DNA of 22,221 bases from a virus, in the IMG/VR virus record IMGVR_UViG_3300044301_003845, positions 1 through 22,221 of that record; one strand, written 5' to 3'. Below the pieces are notes generated by a model. That model did no database searches and had not been told where the DNA came from. It was given only the letters and a program-made list of their open reading frames with translations. The position numbers and the translations under genes were made by a program. This document shows positions 14,708-22,221 of the stretch, in pieces. How positions within the stretch are numbered: the first letter of the stretch is position 1; the number at the start of each line of letters is the position of its first letter.

Positions 14708-15226
14708 ATGATGTCTTGGACTAAAACACAAGCAAATGGGTATGATATATATACTACGTCCGCTCTTACTTTAGCAGATAATGCAGGAACTAATGCCGAA
14801 GTAGTCGCTGTAACAGCAGCTATTCCTGATGGAGTAAACTGGGAAAATGTTAAGTTTCCAGTAAATGCTGACATGACAGTTGCTGCTGGAGCCGCAGTTA
14901 CTTGCGATATGATTCTTCAAACATCTAGCACTGGCACAACTAGTGATGATGTTATAGGAACAGGTAGTGCTGTTACTCCTAGTTGGGTAGATTCAGTAGC
15001 TATTGATATCGATATCTTGGCTGGAGGAACTGCAAATCATAGTAAAGAATGTGATGCAAGCAGTGTTTATGCACCTTATGCAAGGTTTGCTATAAAAACT
15101 GCTGCAACAGACTTAACTGATGCTGCAGGAAGATGCGTTGTATCTTTCGCTCATAAACCATCTAAACCAAACAATGAAGGTTTGGCATCTGGTGATTTTA
15201 GCGGTGTAGGTAAAGACCCATCATAG
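14708..15226 (+). CDS. Virion protein after capsid, possible head decoration (172 aa)
   Basis: Starts after GGGGGTGT, at the first of two adjacent ATGs. The protein is rich in Ala, Thr, Gly, Val and Asp with alternating hydrophobic residues, suggesting a beta-sandwich (for example VTCDMILQTSS, VAIDIDILAGG, ARFAIKTAA). Its place immediately downstream of the capsid gene is typical of decoration or cement proteins, but no motif confirms it. A strong hairpin follows the gene. Confidence 0.6.
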   Translation: MMSWTKTQANGYDIYTTSALTLADNAGTNAEVVAVTAAIPDGVNWENVKFPVNADMTVAAGAAVTCDMILQTSSTGTTSDDVIGTGSAVTPSWVDSVAIDIDILAGGTANHSKECDASSVYAPYARFAIKTAATDLTDAAGRCVVSFAHKPSKPNNEGLASGDFSGVGKDPS

Positions 15227-15239
15227 TAAGTAATAAAAA

Positions 15240-15269
15240 TATAGAGGGGAGCTTCGGCTCCCTTCTATA
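15240..15269 (+). other. Strong UUCG-loop hairpin after capsid block
   Basis: A 13-base stem (TATAGAGGGGAGC with GCTCCCTTCTATA, one G-U pair) capped by the very stable C(UUCG)G tetraloop. No U-run follows, so it is more likely an mRNA-protecting or partial attenuation hairpin separating the abundant capsid messages from downstream genes than a full terminator. Confidence 0.65.
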
Positions 15270-15282
15270 AATAAGAGGCAAT

Positions 15283-15822
15283 ATGGCAACAACATTTGGA
15301 AAAAAGTTAGTAACTAATAGTATTTATTTATATCCTCAATCTATTGGTAAAATTGATAAAAAAATAGGTGGAACACTAGTTGAAGAACGTGGTGTTTATA
15401 CATTTCAATTTCAAAACGCTGTTGATGGTCCAGCTGTTGAGACTCATAACTTAACGGCTAATGATATATGTTTATGCCCATTAATGGATTATGAGTTTAC
15501 AACAGATATGATGATATGGTTTAAAAGAATTGGAACTATTTCAGATACATCTGTTGAGCTTGGATGGTATGGACAAAATGATGAAAGTATTATTAGCGAT
15601 AATTGGGTTACATTAGATGCAGATGGTATTACTAGTGTAGACCCTAATCCAAATCAAGGCGACTGGGGTTCTCCTAGATTAATAGATTTTGATGCATTCG
15701 ATGTAGATACAACTGCATCTTCAATGCAAGCACGTCATACTGCAATTGGACTTAAATTCAGTACAGCACAGTCCGCTGGAGCTGTAACATTAAAAGTAAA
15801 AATTATGCCATATAGGGCATAG
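15283..15822 (+). CDS. Beta-rich virion protein, hypothetical (179 aa)
   Basis: No domain recognised. Alternating strands are visible (GVYTFQFQNAV, FTTDMMIWFKRIG, SVELGWYGQ, VTLKVKIMPY), typical of a jelly-roll or sandwich structural protein. It follows the capsid block and precedes a similar-looking protein (16192-16659), so it probably belongs to the head surface. The ribosome site AAGAGG precedes the ATG. Confidence 0.6.
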   Translation: MATTFGKKLVTNSIYLYPQSIGKIDKKIGGTLVEERGVYTFQFQNAVDGPAVETHNLTANDICLCPLMDYEFTTDMMIWFKRIGTISDTSVELGWYGQNDESIISDNWVTLDADGITSVDPNPNQGDWGSPRLIDFDAFDVDTTASSMQARHTAIGLKFSTAQSAGAVTLKVKIMPYRA

Positions 15823-15832
15823 GAAGGTAATC

Positions 15833-16180
15833 ATGGCAAAAGGTGATAAAATTAATATAAATTTACAAAAGCTTGAAGGTTCAATGGAAGGTATTATGAA
15901 TCAAATGGGCTTAGGTGTAAATGTAGCTCAAGGCGGTAGTTTAGGAATGCCTAAAAAAACTGTTAAAAAGTCTCTAAAGAAAAGTACAAAACCTGGTAAT
16001 GATTCTAGGTCATTAAATGACTCAAAATCAAGCGCTGCAATTGACATCATCGGTATTAAAAAAGGTGATGAGAAAAAGAAAACTTCTGACGGCAAAATAC
16101 AAGTAGAGACTCATCCTACTAAGAAAAAAGAAGATTCAGCTACTGCTAACCTTAGTGATGTACATAGAAGAAAACCATAG
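15833..16180 (+). CDS. Lys-rich disordered protein (115 aa)
   Basis: Starts after GGAAGG. Apart from a short N-terminal helix (INLQKLEGSMEGIMNQMGL) the chain is Lys/Ser-rich and low in hydrophobics (PKKTVKKSLKKSTKPG; KKKEDSATA), so it is probably unstructured. It may be a DNA-contacting or minor head protein (inference). No family recognised. Confidence 0.6.
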   Translation: MAKGDKININLQKLEGSMEGIMNQMGLGVNVAQGGSLGMPKKTVKKSLKKSTKPGNDSRSLNDSKSSAAIDIIGIKKGDEKKKTSDGKIQVETHPTKKKEDSATANLSDVHRRKP

Positions 16181-16191
16181 GGGGTTAAATT

Positions 16192-16659
16192 ATGGCTAAT
16201 ACAATAACTAAATGGAAAAGTGGGCAAAACCCCACCCCTGGGACAGAATCGGTAGGCTATCCTAATTGTGATTTTACATGGAATGTAGGAAGTGGTACAG
16301 ACCATGCAGAAGTATTGTCTGAGCCATTTGCATATCCTGGGCGATATTTTACACTTCTTATTAATACTGCAGGTGCTTCTATATCAACAAGTACTACAAT
16401 GACATATACGTTATATGGCTCTAATAAAGCAGATTTAACTCATTCAATGTGGGATACTATTGTAACGGGTTCTATATCTAATGCTGAAATAGATGATGAA
16501 ATAGCGCTTGTAAAGTATGCAGCAGAAACTAATGGTAGCACTTTAGGCTTTGGCATTTATAAGTTTTATAAATTAGGTTTAGACCCTAATCAAGACCCTG
16601 GAGTTGATTATGCTATTAAAGTAGGTATTAATGCTCCTCCAGTAGGAAGTGATGCCTAA
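16192..16659 (+). CDS. Beta-rich virion protein, hypothetical (155 aa)
   Basis: Starts after GGGGGTTAAATT. Alternating hydrophobic strands (RYFTLLINTAG, STTMTYTLYGS, GFGIYKFYKLGL, YAIKVGINAP) suggest a beta-sandwich; the YTLYGSNKADLTHSMWDTI pattern is reminiscent of small head-surface proteins found near capsid genes of environmental phages. No firm family. The end overlaps the next start by eight bases. Confidence 0.6.
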   Translation: MANTITKWKSGQNPTPGTESVGYPNCDFTWNVGSGTDHAEVLSEPFAYPGRYFTLLINTAGASISTSTTMTYTLYGSNKADLTHSMWDTIVTGSISNAEIDDEIALVKYAAETNGSTLGFGIYKFYKLGLDPNQDPGVDYAIKVGINAPPVGSDA

Positions 16660-16771
16660 TAGCAAAGTAGTATATTCAAGTAATGTAGGAAACCCTTGGA
16701 AGGGGGAAGTTGCGCCTAATACTAGGCGTAAATTGAATGTAGAGAATAAATCTAAAAAAGGTAAAAAATAG
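16652..16771 (+). CDS. Tiny basic hypothetical protein (39 aa)
   Basis: The ATG at 16652 lies in the end of the gene before, with AGTAGGAAG upstream as ribosome site. The product (MPNSKVVYSSNVGNPWKGEV, then a Lys/Arg-rich tail NKSKKGKK) is basic. Its TAG shares a base with the GTG of the next gene, which supports translation by coupling. No family recognised. Confidence 0.55.
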   Translation: MPNSKVVYSSNVGNPWKGEVAPNTRRKLNVENKSKKGKK

Positions 16772-17559
16772 TGGCTTTAGTTACGAATTTTGAAGATAGA
16801 ATTAAAGATTTAGCTGGCGTACCAATTACGGCTGATACAAATGCTTTAGAGCAATTTGTAGTAGATGGTTGTTATGACGTGATAGATAAATTAAAACAGA
16901 CTGGTGATTTTGAAGTTCATAATTTTGTAACAGCTTCTTTAGCAGAAGAAGATGGAAGTGGTCTTGATACTGATGAAATTCGTAATATAGAATATGTTGA
17001 ACGAAATGGGTTTCCTTGTAGGAAAGTTCCTGAAACACAACGTCAATATTTAGATAATGCTAATTCTATTTATAAGGCCACCGCTGATGACCCAGTATAT
17101 TATATATTTAATGGTACTGCTCATGTTAAACCTGAGCCCAGTGGCAGCGAACCTGCTTATTTTTATTATATTAGACCTTTTACAATAACATCATTCAATA
17201 GCTCCACTTCTTCTATTAACGGGTTTCCTGATGAGTATTATGAACATATAATATTATATGCTGCTCATATGGCTTTAGGTAGGCAATTATTAAACTTAAT
17301 ACAAGATACTACTGATGCTTCTATTTCTATGGATGTTATATCTAAATTGATGAATGATAATAAGCCAAATTCAGGTCAAGACGTATGGGATTATTTAGTA
17401 GATGAAGATTCTGAAATGGCTCAAGCTACAATGGCAGCTATTCAAAGTGCTAGTGCGATTAATAAACAAAAGTATGATTACTATAAGGATAGAATGATGG
17501 CTTTAAAAGCAGAATATATGGGCAAGTTTAACTTTCAAGCCGCAGGAGGACAAGGTTAA
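16771..17559 (+). CDS. Head-tail adaptor/neck-like protein (262 aa)
   Basis: GTG start overlapping the stop before it. The N-terminal segment (FEDRIKDLAGVPITADTNALEQFVVDGCYDVIDKL), a central strand region with VYYIFNGTAHVKPEP, and a C-terminal helix PDEYYEHIILYAAHMALGRQLL fit small adaptor-type proteins that bind under the portal, found after the capsid genes in P22- and T7-like genomes. That role is inferred from position and helix pattern. It ends at a TAATG overlap with the fibre gene. Confidence 0.5.
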   Translation: MALVTNFEDRIKDLAGVPITADTNALEQFVVDGCYDVIDKLKQTGDFEVHNFVTASLAEEDGSGLDTDEIRNIEYVERNGFPCRKVPETQRQYLDNANSIYKATADDPVYYIFNGTAHVKPEPSGSEPAYFYYIRPFTITSFNSSTSSINGFPDEYYEHIILYAAHMALGRQLLNLIQDTTDASISMDVISKLMNDNKPNSGQDVWDYLVDEDSEMAQATMAAIQSASAINKQKYDYYKDRMMALKAEYMGKFNFQAAGGQG

Positions 17560-19814
17560 TGGCAACTTTAGCTAATAATACTATAGCATCTACATATCCA
17601 TTATTATTAAAAATATCTGATACAGGTCTTAATGCAAGTTTAAAAGCGATAGAAGATGGTGATGGAACTAGCTCTGCATTAATGGTATCTACAGAGGGTA
17701 TTGCTGTTGAAACTTCTGGCTTACAGGTACATATAGATAGTGGTTCTCCTATTTATGGAGTGCAAATAGAAACTGCAGCTAGTGATGGCGCTGGCTGGTC
17801 ACGTAGTTATAATTTTGGAAAGCAAAGTGACAATACAAAATTAACTGGATTTGGTGGATATGGAACGGCTGAAGCTCTTACATATAATTGGATTGGGACT
17901 GAGTATAATGATTGCAATATGAGAATTAGAAAAGATTCTCAAGTTAATTTTATAAATGCAGACGTATCAATTACAGGTACTAATAAGTTATATTTTGGAG
18001 CTACGTCTAGTACTACTACAGATACTGTAGGAGACACTTATATCACTGAAGGAAGTGCGAATAAACTTAAAATTTATGCTGGTGGAGTTAATTGTGCAAC
18101 ATTTGAAGATGATTCAATAGAGCTTGGAACATCTCAGCTATCTCTTACAAGCGATTCTGGAGCTGAAATATATTTTTCAGGTACTGGAAATGCTGCTAAT
18201 ATAATAGGCGAACAATCGATGGGGTTACGTGCTGGTTATGGAAGTTCAGATTCAAGTCATGTAATTACATTTGGAACAGCGGGGGTAGATGGCCAAATTG
18301 TAATGAGAAGTGGTAATCTTAGATTTGCTCAAGCATCTTATATAGAGCCAGAAGCAACTGCTCATAATGCTGTAGGTCTTGGTTTAACTATAGCGGGAGG
18401 AAATCCAACTGCTGGAACTACAGATAATATAGCTGGTGGTAGTTTAACTATTGCAGGAGGGCAAGGTAAAGGAACGGGAGCAGGCGGAGATATAATATTT
18501 CAAGTAGCAAATGCAGGTGGTTCTGGTAGCTCTCTTAATAGTTTAGCAACAGCAATGACTATTAGTGATGATACAAATATTACTATGGCTGGAGGCTTAA
18601 CTGTAGTTGGAGATTTAGATTTACAAGGTGGAGATATTACTACTGATGCAGGCGACATAGTCATTAAATCTAATGGTAATTTAACATTCCTTTTAGATGA
18701 TGATAATGATGAAACATCTCAAAGTTTTGCATTTTATAATGATACTACAGAAGTGGCTAATTTAGATGAATCAGGAAATTTACAAATAGATGGCAGTTTA
18801 ACAGTTGGTAGTAATATTATTAAAGCTTCTGATGGTGGAAGTACTATTACGATGGACACATCTGACAATGTAATTATTGCTGGAAGCTTATCAGTCGGAG
18901 GACCATTTTTAATTATGCCTAATGGAGGTCTTATAGCGCCTGACAACACAGCTCATAATGTTGCAGGAGCATCTATGTTAATATCTGCTGGAGATACTAC
19001 TGCAGGGGATACTAACGATATAGCTGGTGGGACTTTAACTATAGAGGCTGGTAAAGGTAAAGGAACAGGAGTTGGTGGCGATATTCTTTTTAAAGTTGCA
19101 ACGCCAGCTGTAGGTACTGCAAGCACTATGAACTCGTTAGCTACTGTTTTAACTATTAGTGGGACCACTGGGAATGTCTCAGCGACAGGATATGTAAGTG
19201 CAGAGAATTTTGGAGCAGCTAGTTATCATAATAAAGCAAGTACTGATTTATTAATTAGCTCTACACAAGATGTTATTATACGTGTTGATGATGACCAGGG
19301 AGTTGGAGCTGGTGCACAAAAATTTAAAGTAAAAAATGGAGCTGATAATGTTGTTTCTGAAATGAATGAATCAGGAGACTTAACTATACAAGGTACATTT
19401 TTAGAAAATAGAACTACAATTAAGATACCTCCTACAGCATTTACTTCAAATGAGGGAGGTACTGCAGATATAAATTATGCAGTAATTGATGATAGTAGTT
19501 CTGTTAAAGGTCTTAGAGTATCTTCCCCAGATTGTGAATTATATGCATATATAGATGTTCCTACTGGCTATACGGCAACAAAAGTTAGAATTAACGGTAG
19601 TGATGATGCGATGGATATAGAGGTATATACGTTAGATTTAGACGCTGGTACAATTAGTGCTGAGATATCTAATAGTGGATTACAGACAAATGATGATACT
19701 GCATTAGCATCTAATCACGTTGGAGCAGATGATAAAATGTTATTTATAAAAGTTGTAACCACAGCTACAGATGATATTATCTGGGGCGGTTACGTAACAA
19801 TACAACAAACATAA
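17559..19814 (+). CDS. Fibre- or spike-like repeat protein (751 aa)
   Basis: A Gly/Thr/Asp-rich beta protein. Two copies of a module of about 75 residues are seen: one at about 267-340 (AHNAVGLGLTIAGG ... GGSLTIAGGQGKGTGAGGDI ... SLATAMTISDD) and one at about 465-540 (AHNVAGASMLISAG ... GGTLTIEAGKGKGTGVGGDI ... SLATVLTISGT). Such TIAGG.GKGTG.GGDI repeats are typical of trimeric fibre stalks in environmental phages. The last ~130 residues (from KIPPTAFTSN) look like a separate beta domain and could be the receptor-contacting end. It may be a head or tail fibre; position among neck genes does not decide. Confidence 0.7.
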   Translation: MATLANNTIASTYPLLLKISDTGLNASLKAIEDGDGTSSALMVSTEGIAVETSGLQVHIDSGSPIYGVQIETAASDGAGWSRSYNFGKQSDNTKLTGFGGYGTAEALTYNWIGTEYNDCNMRIRKDSQVNFINADVSITGTNKLYFGATSSTTTDTVGDTYITEGSANKLKIYAGGVNCATFEDDSIELGTSQLSLTSDSGAEIYFSGTGNAANIIGEQSMGLRAGYGSSDSSHVITFGTAGVDGQIVMRSGNLRFAQASYIEPEATAHNAVGLGLTIAGGNPTAGTTDNIAGGSLTIAGGQGKGTGAGGDIIFQVANAGGSGSSLNSLATAMTISDDTNITMAGGLTVVGDLDLQGGDITTDAGDIVIKSNGNLTFLLDDDNDETSQSFAFYNDTTEVANLDESGNLQIDGSLTVGSNIIKASDGGSTITMDTSDNVIIAGSLSVGGPFLIMPNGGLIAPDNTAHNVAGASMLISAGDTTAGDTNDIAGGTLTIEAGKGKGTGVGGDILFKVATPAVGTASTMNSLATVLTISGTTGNVSATGYVSAENFGAASYHNKASTDLLISSTQDVIIRVDDDQGVGAGAQKFKVKNGADNVVSEMNESGDLTIQGTFLENRTTIKIPPTAFTSNEGGTADINYAVIDDSSSVKGLRVSSPDCELYAYIDVPTGYTATKVRINGSDDAMDIEVYTLDLDAGTISAEISNSGLQTNDDTALASNHVGADDKMLFIKVVTTATDDIIWGGYVTIQQT

Positions 19815-19824
19815 GAGGAGTTTT

Positions 19825-19989
19825 ATGAATAAGGTAAAAGAAGAAGTAAAAAAAGAAGTATTAAGTAATGATGAAGTAATAGAGTCTTTAAAGATTCAAT
19901 TAGAAACACATAAAGCAATGGCTTTAAAAGCTCAAGGAGCTATAGAAATATTAGAAAAAATGAATGAGGAAAACTCTAAGGAAGACTAA
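19825..19989 (+). CDS. Short coiled-coil protein (54 aa)
   Basis: Preceded by AAGAGGAG. Almost the whole chain is a charged helix (VIESLKIQLETHKAMALKAQ, then AIEILEKMNEEN) with heptad spacing, so an oligomeric coiled coil is likely. The stop overlaps the next ATG (TAATG). Role unknown. Confidence 0.6.
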   Translation: MNKVKEEVKKEVLSNDEVIESLKIQLETHKAMALKAQGAIEILEKMNEENSKED

Positions 19990-20663
19990 TGACTCAATTA
20001 GAACTAATAGAAATAGTACAACAACATCATCCTGCTATGGGACAGACTGAAATACGTTTAGCTTTAAATAGAGCTCAAGATGATTATTGTGCACGTACTG
20101 AATTAATTAAAACTTCATATGTGCAAAATTCTACAGCAGGGAAACGTTATTATGAATTACATAGTGATATTTTAAAAATTACTAAAGTTCAAATTAATGA
20201 TGTTGAAATACCACGATTATTAGAAATGCCTGTTATTGATGATGATGAATGGTCTGATGGTACTAATGAATTACCTACTCCTACAACATCGTCAAATGAA
20301 AGATATTGGTATGTTGATAATCGTAGATTAGGGGTTGTTGAAAAGGTAATAGATACTGTATCACGTGATGATAAGACAACTAATTTTCAATCTATATCAG
20401 AAGCTAAAGAAATGAGAATACATGCGATTGCTCAGGCGACAGATTTTACTACTACTTTAACAAGTAGTTCTGATTTGCCTAATCAATTCCATGAAGCTTT
20501 ATCAAGCAAGGTAATTGCAGAGGGTTATTTAAGACCTCCCAATCTAAATCCTAACTTACATACTGTATTTGATATAAAATATAAAGACTTTGTAAAAGAA
20601 GGTAGAAAATATGCTAGGTCTAATTATGGACACACTGGTCATATTAAGCCTATAGACTTTTAA
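19989..20663 (+). CDS. Second adaptor/neck-like protein (224 aa)
   Basis: The N-terminal helices (TQLELIEIVQQHHPAMGQTE, IRLALNRAQDDYCARTELIK) and the following YYELHSDILKITKVQIND strand segment are the pattern of head-completion or adaptor proteins, in which a helical start precedes a small beta region. The C-terminal part has EALSSKVIAEGYLRPPNL and a basic tail. It resembles the 262-residue protein in layout though not in detailed sequence. Function inferred from position and pattern. Confidence 0.5.
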   Translation: MTQLELIEIVQQHHPAMGQTEIRLALNRAQDDYCARTELIKTSYVQNSTAGKRYYELHSDILKITKVQINDVEIPRLLEMPVIDDDEWSDGTNELPTPTTSSNERYWYVDNRRLGVVEKVIDTVSRDDKTTNFQSISEAKEMRIHAIAQATDFTTTLTSSSDLPNQFHEALSSKVIAEGYLRPPNLNPNLHTVFDIKYKDFVKEGRKYARSNYGHTGHIKPIDF

Positions 20664-21007
20664 TGAGTTGGGGAATTAAAAATATTGCATCTGTAGGTAC
20701 ATGGGGCAAAAAGCCTATAAGCCTAGACTCTAATTGGATTACTCGTTCTATTGGTAGTTTAAAATGGAACTTAACACTAGAGTCGTGGGATGAAACAACA
20801 GCAAAATGGGATGATAATAGTACTTATGATTGGGCAATTAAAAATGTAAATATAAATCCAGCAGAAGACTATGAGTGGGATGAAAGTCCTCAAGTATGGT
20901 CTTCATTTGGAGTTAACTGGAACGATGCTACCTCAACTACAGATGGTGCTTGGGTATTAAGTTCTAAAAATACATCTTCATGGACGCAAAAGTCTATTGT
21001 AGATTAG
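20663..21007 (+). CDS. Trp-periodic protein (114 aa)
   Basis: Twelve Trp in 114 residues (3, 14, 25, 35, 42, 49, 57, 72, 79, 86, 97, 107), spaced mostly 7-11 apart with surrounding Ser, Thr, Asp and Asn. The spacing looks like a run of short degenerate repeats, each with one Trp (TW, NW, KW, SW, KW, DW and so on). Likely a small beta-rich virion protein; similar W-spaced proteins occur next to neck genes in other phages, but I cannot name a family. ATG overlaps the stop before it (TAATG). Confidence 0.65.
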   Translation: MSWGIKNIASVGTWGKKPISLDSNWITRSIGSLKWNLTLESWDETTAKWDDNSTYDWAIKNVNINPAEDYEWDESPQVWSSFGVNWNDATSTTDGAWVLSSKNTSSWTQKSIVD

Positions 21008-21016
21008 AAGGGAATA

Positions 21017-21169
21017 ATGATAAACGATACTTTAAAAACAACATTAATCGGAGGCAGTTCAGCAGGAGTAATTTTAACAGGCTGGTTGCCTGATGCTGTT
21101 GCAGTAGCAGTAGGGCTATTAACAGCTTTACATTTAGCTATTAAAATAGTAAAAGAATTTAAAAAGTAA
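21017..21169 (+). CDS. Holin-like small membrane protein (50 aa)
   Basis: The ATG at 21017 has GAAGGGA upstream. After a short N-terminus the chain has two hydrophobic stretches (TLIGGSSAGVILTGWL; DAVAVAVGLLTALHLAIKIV) separated by Pro-Asp, and ends in a basic tail KEFKK. Two short membrane helices and a charged tail are typical of small holins, which form the lethal membrane lesion, or of other phage membrane peptides. A distant lytic enzyme is the 6279-6974 gene. Confidence 0.6.
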   Translation: MINDTLKTTLIGGSSAGVILTGWLPDAVAVAVGLLTALHLAIKIVKEFKK

Positions 21170-21179
21170 AAGGAGTAGT

Positions 21180-21338
21180 ATGATAAGTAAAGCAATGGGT
21201 TTTGTTATGAAAAATGTTATGACAGAATCATTAGTAAAAAGTGTAGTAGGTGTTTTAGGGGATTATTTAGTAGCATCTTCAAAGAATAAGTTAGATGACG
21301 CTCTGTGGAGTAAGGTTAAAAAAAGCTTAGGTATTTGA
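21180..21338 (+). CDS. Small hypothetical protein (52 aa)
   Basis: AAAGGAGT lies just before the ATG at 21180. The product, with FVMKNVMTESLVKSVVGVLG and a helical C-terminus LDDALWSKVKKSLGI, is amphipathic. It follows the holin-like gene closely, and small proteins of this kind often sit beside holins in phages; role unknown. Confidence 0.6.
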   Translation: MISKAMGFVMKNVMTESLVKSVVGVLGDYLVASSKNKLDDALWSKVKKSLGI

Positions 21339-21346
21339 AGGAGAGT

Positions 21347-21652
21347 ATGATACTATTAGAGGACCTTGTTGTAGATAATCAAGCAGATAGCGTGGTTGAG
21401 TCAATAGGTGTAGAAAATGAAGTATATTTTGAAGAAAAACCTAAAAAATGTCTACACTGTAATTCACGCCATATGGAAGCAATAGAGGTATTAGGAGCAA
21501 CAGATGAACCGATATTATGGGCATGCTTAAAATGCGATGCTTTATTTTTGAAGTTCCCACGAAGCGAAACTGAAGTTTTGCTTGCAAGTGCAAAAGGACT
21601 CTGGACATCCCCTCTTGATTGGGGATTTAAAGAAAGAGACCTTTTCAGTTAG
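21347..21652 (+). CDS. Zinc-ribbon protein (101 aa)
   Basis: I use the ATG at 21347, preceded by GAAGGAG; a TTG twelve bases upstream is in frame but would sit on the stop of the gene before. A CLHC pair (about 34-37) and a CLKC pair (about 60-63), 22 residues apart, make a typical zinc ribbon, with ILWACLKCDALFL as the second half. The acidic first 30 residues and the C-terminal WTSPLDWGFKERDLF are unassigned. It may bind nucleic acid or protein; no specific family. Confidence 0.7.
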   Translation: MILLEDLVVDNQADSVVESIGVENEVYFEEKPKKCLHCNSRHMEAIEVLGATDEPILWACLKCDALFLKFPRSETEVLLASAKGLWTSPLDWGFKERDLFS

Positions 21653-21664
21653 GAGTTTTTTGAT

Positions 21665-22221
21665 ATGGCTAGTATCGACAAAGGTGTCGTTAAGCGTGCA
21701 ATTGTTACGCCTGATAAACACGCACCTATTCACGATAGAAAAGCAATCAGCGTAGTAAAGCAAGCGATTGAGATAGTAAAACCTGACATATACGTTGATT
21801 TAGGTGATTTAGGTGAATTTGCAGGATGTTCACATTGGCAATGGAAAAGAAAGAAAAAACCACCATTGGAATTTATATTACCTCAAGTAGAGGAAGATAT
21901 AAAAGGTGTGAATGAACTGTTAGACGATATTGATGAATCGTTAGATAAAGCGAATGTAAAGACAAAGCATATATGTGCTGGTAATCACGATGAGTGGCTA
22001 GATTTCTTTAACGCAGAGCATCCTTATTTAGATTTATCGTTTGAGAAAGCTGGCAAGTTTAAAGAGCGTGGTTATAAGTATCATGCACCAGGTGAATATC
22101 TTAAGATAGGTAAGCTATATTACTATCATGGACATCACTTTGGGGGTCAATACCACGCTGCTAATCATCTTAGGAAGTTAGGATGTAATATTATATATGG
22201 TCATCATCACGCTTTACAGCA
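21665..22221 (+). CDS. Metallophosphoesterase (calcineurin-like), cut by right edge
   Basis: At least 185 residues, incomplete at the C-terminus. All visible metal-site motifs of the family appear in order: TPDKHAP (Asp17, His19), DLGDLGEF (Asp48), AGNHDEW (Asn107, His108), YHGHHFGG (about 154-161) and YGHHHA (about 178-183). The family hydrolyses phosphoester bonds in nucleotides, nucleic acids or proteins with a two-metal centre; the target here is unknown. No signal peptide is present, so it is probably cytoplasmic. It lies 12 bases after the zinc-ribbon gene and follows a weak AGGAG-like site (TTAGGAG). Confidence 0.88.
   Translation, partial: MASIDKGVVKRAIVTPDKHAPIHDRKAISVVKQAIEIVKPDIYVDLGDLGEFAGCSHWQWKRKKKPPLEFILPQVEEDIKGVNELLDDIDESLDKANVKTKHICAGNHDEWLDFFNAEHPYLDLSFEKAGKFKERGYKYHAPGEYLKIGKLYYYHGHHFGGQYHAANHLRKLGCNIIYGHHHALQ

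Noticed and set aside
17559-19814. Repeats read as CRISPR-like or DNA repeats
   Set aside because: They are protein-level modules inside one open frame and have no spacer structure.
1-22221. Depletion of CCGG as a second avoided site
   Set aside because: I saw none, but CG-containing words are rare here, so the expected number is small and the signal is not convincing without computation.

Overview
The window is part of the genome of a tailed double-stranded DNA phage (Caudoviricetes) with an A+T-rich genome. The evidence is a contiguous rightward block of large terminase, P22-like portal, scaffold-like protein, major capsid protein, neck or adaptor-like proteins and a long fibre-like protein. 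No integrase, repressor, tRNA or host-type gene is visible. Host and habitat cannot be read from the sequence. The A+T richness and the SU10-like capsid with a P22-like portal fit uncultured aquatic phages, but that is inference.

Layout: two opposed transcription units diverge from a control region at about 5270-5737. The left arm (1-5268) is read leftward and holds mostly small accessory genes: a structured-leader gene with its own terminator (4891-5268), Cys-rich small proteins, a basic 41-residue peptide, an acidic membrane-anchored protein, an HNH endonuclease, and finally a ubiquitin-like protein (1351-1608) followed by an E2-like conjugating enzyme (1-1121, running off the left edge). 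Three gaps of about 230-280 bases in this arm (1122-1350, 2759-3029, 4302-4580) carry strong nested inverted repeats rather than genes.

The right arm (5738-22221) is read rightward. It starts with tiny genes, a one-pass membrane peptide and a lytic-transglycosylase-like protein. Packaging follows (putative small terminase 7163-7939, large terminase 8613-10109), then head assembly (portal, scaffold, capsid), a set of beta-rich or low-complexity virion proteins, two adaptor-like proteins flanking a 751-residue repeat-containing fibre, a Trp-periodic protein, a holin-like peptide, a zinc-ribbon protein and a metallophosphoesterase cut by the right edge. Genes are tightly coupled: many overlap as TAATG, TAGTG or GTGA.

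Most notable: (1) a phage-encoded Ubl plus E2-like pair, in which the E2-like protein has an H-x-N motif and a Cys at the canonical E2 spacing and the Ubl ends in Gly-Gly-Asn-Gln; (2) apparent total absence of the tetranucleotide GATC across 22 kb, enforced at codon level (Asp-Pro pairs use GAC); (3) interlocked inverted repeats in the leader of the first leftward gene, and compact multi-hairpin elements in the leftward gaps; (4) a shared TAAACACGTwAA motif at three noncoding sites.
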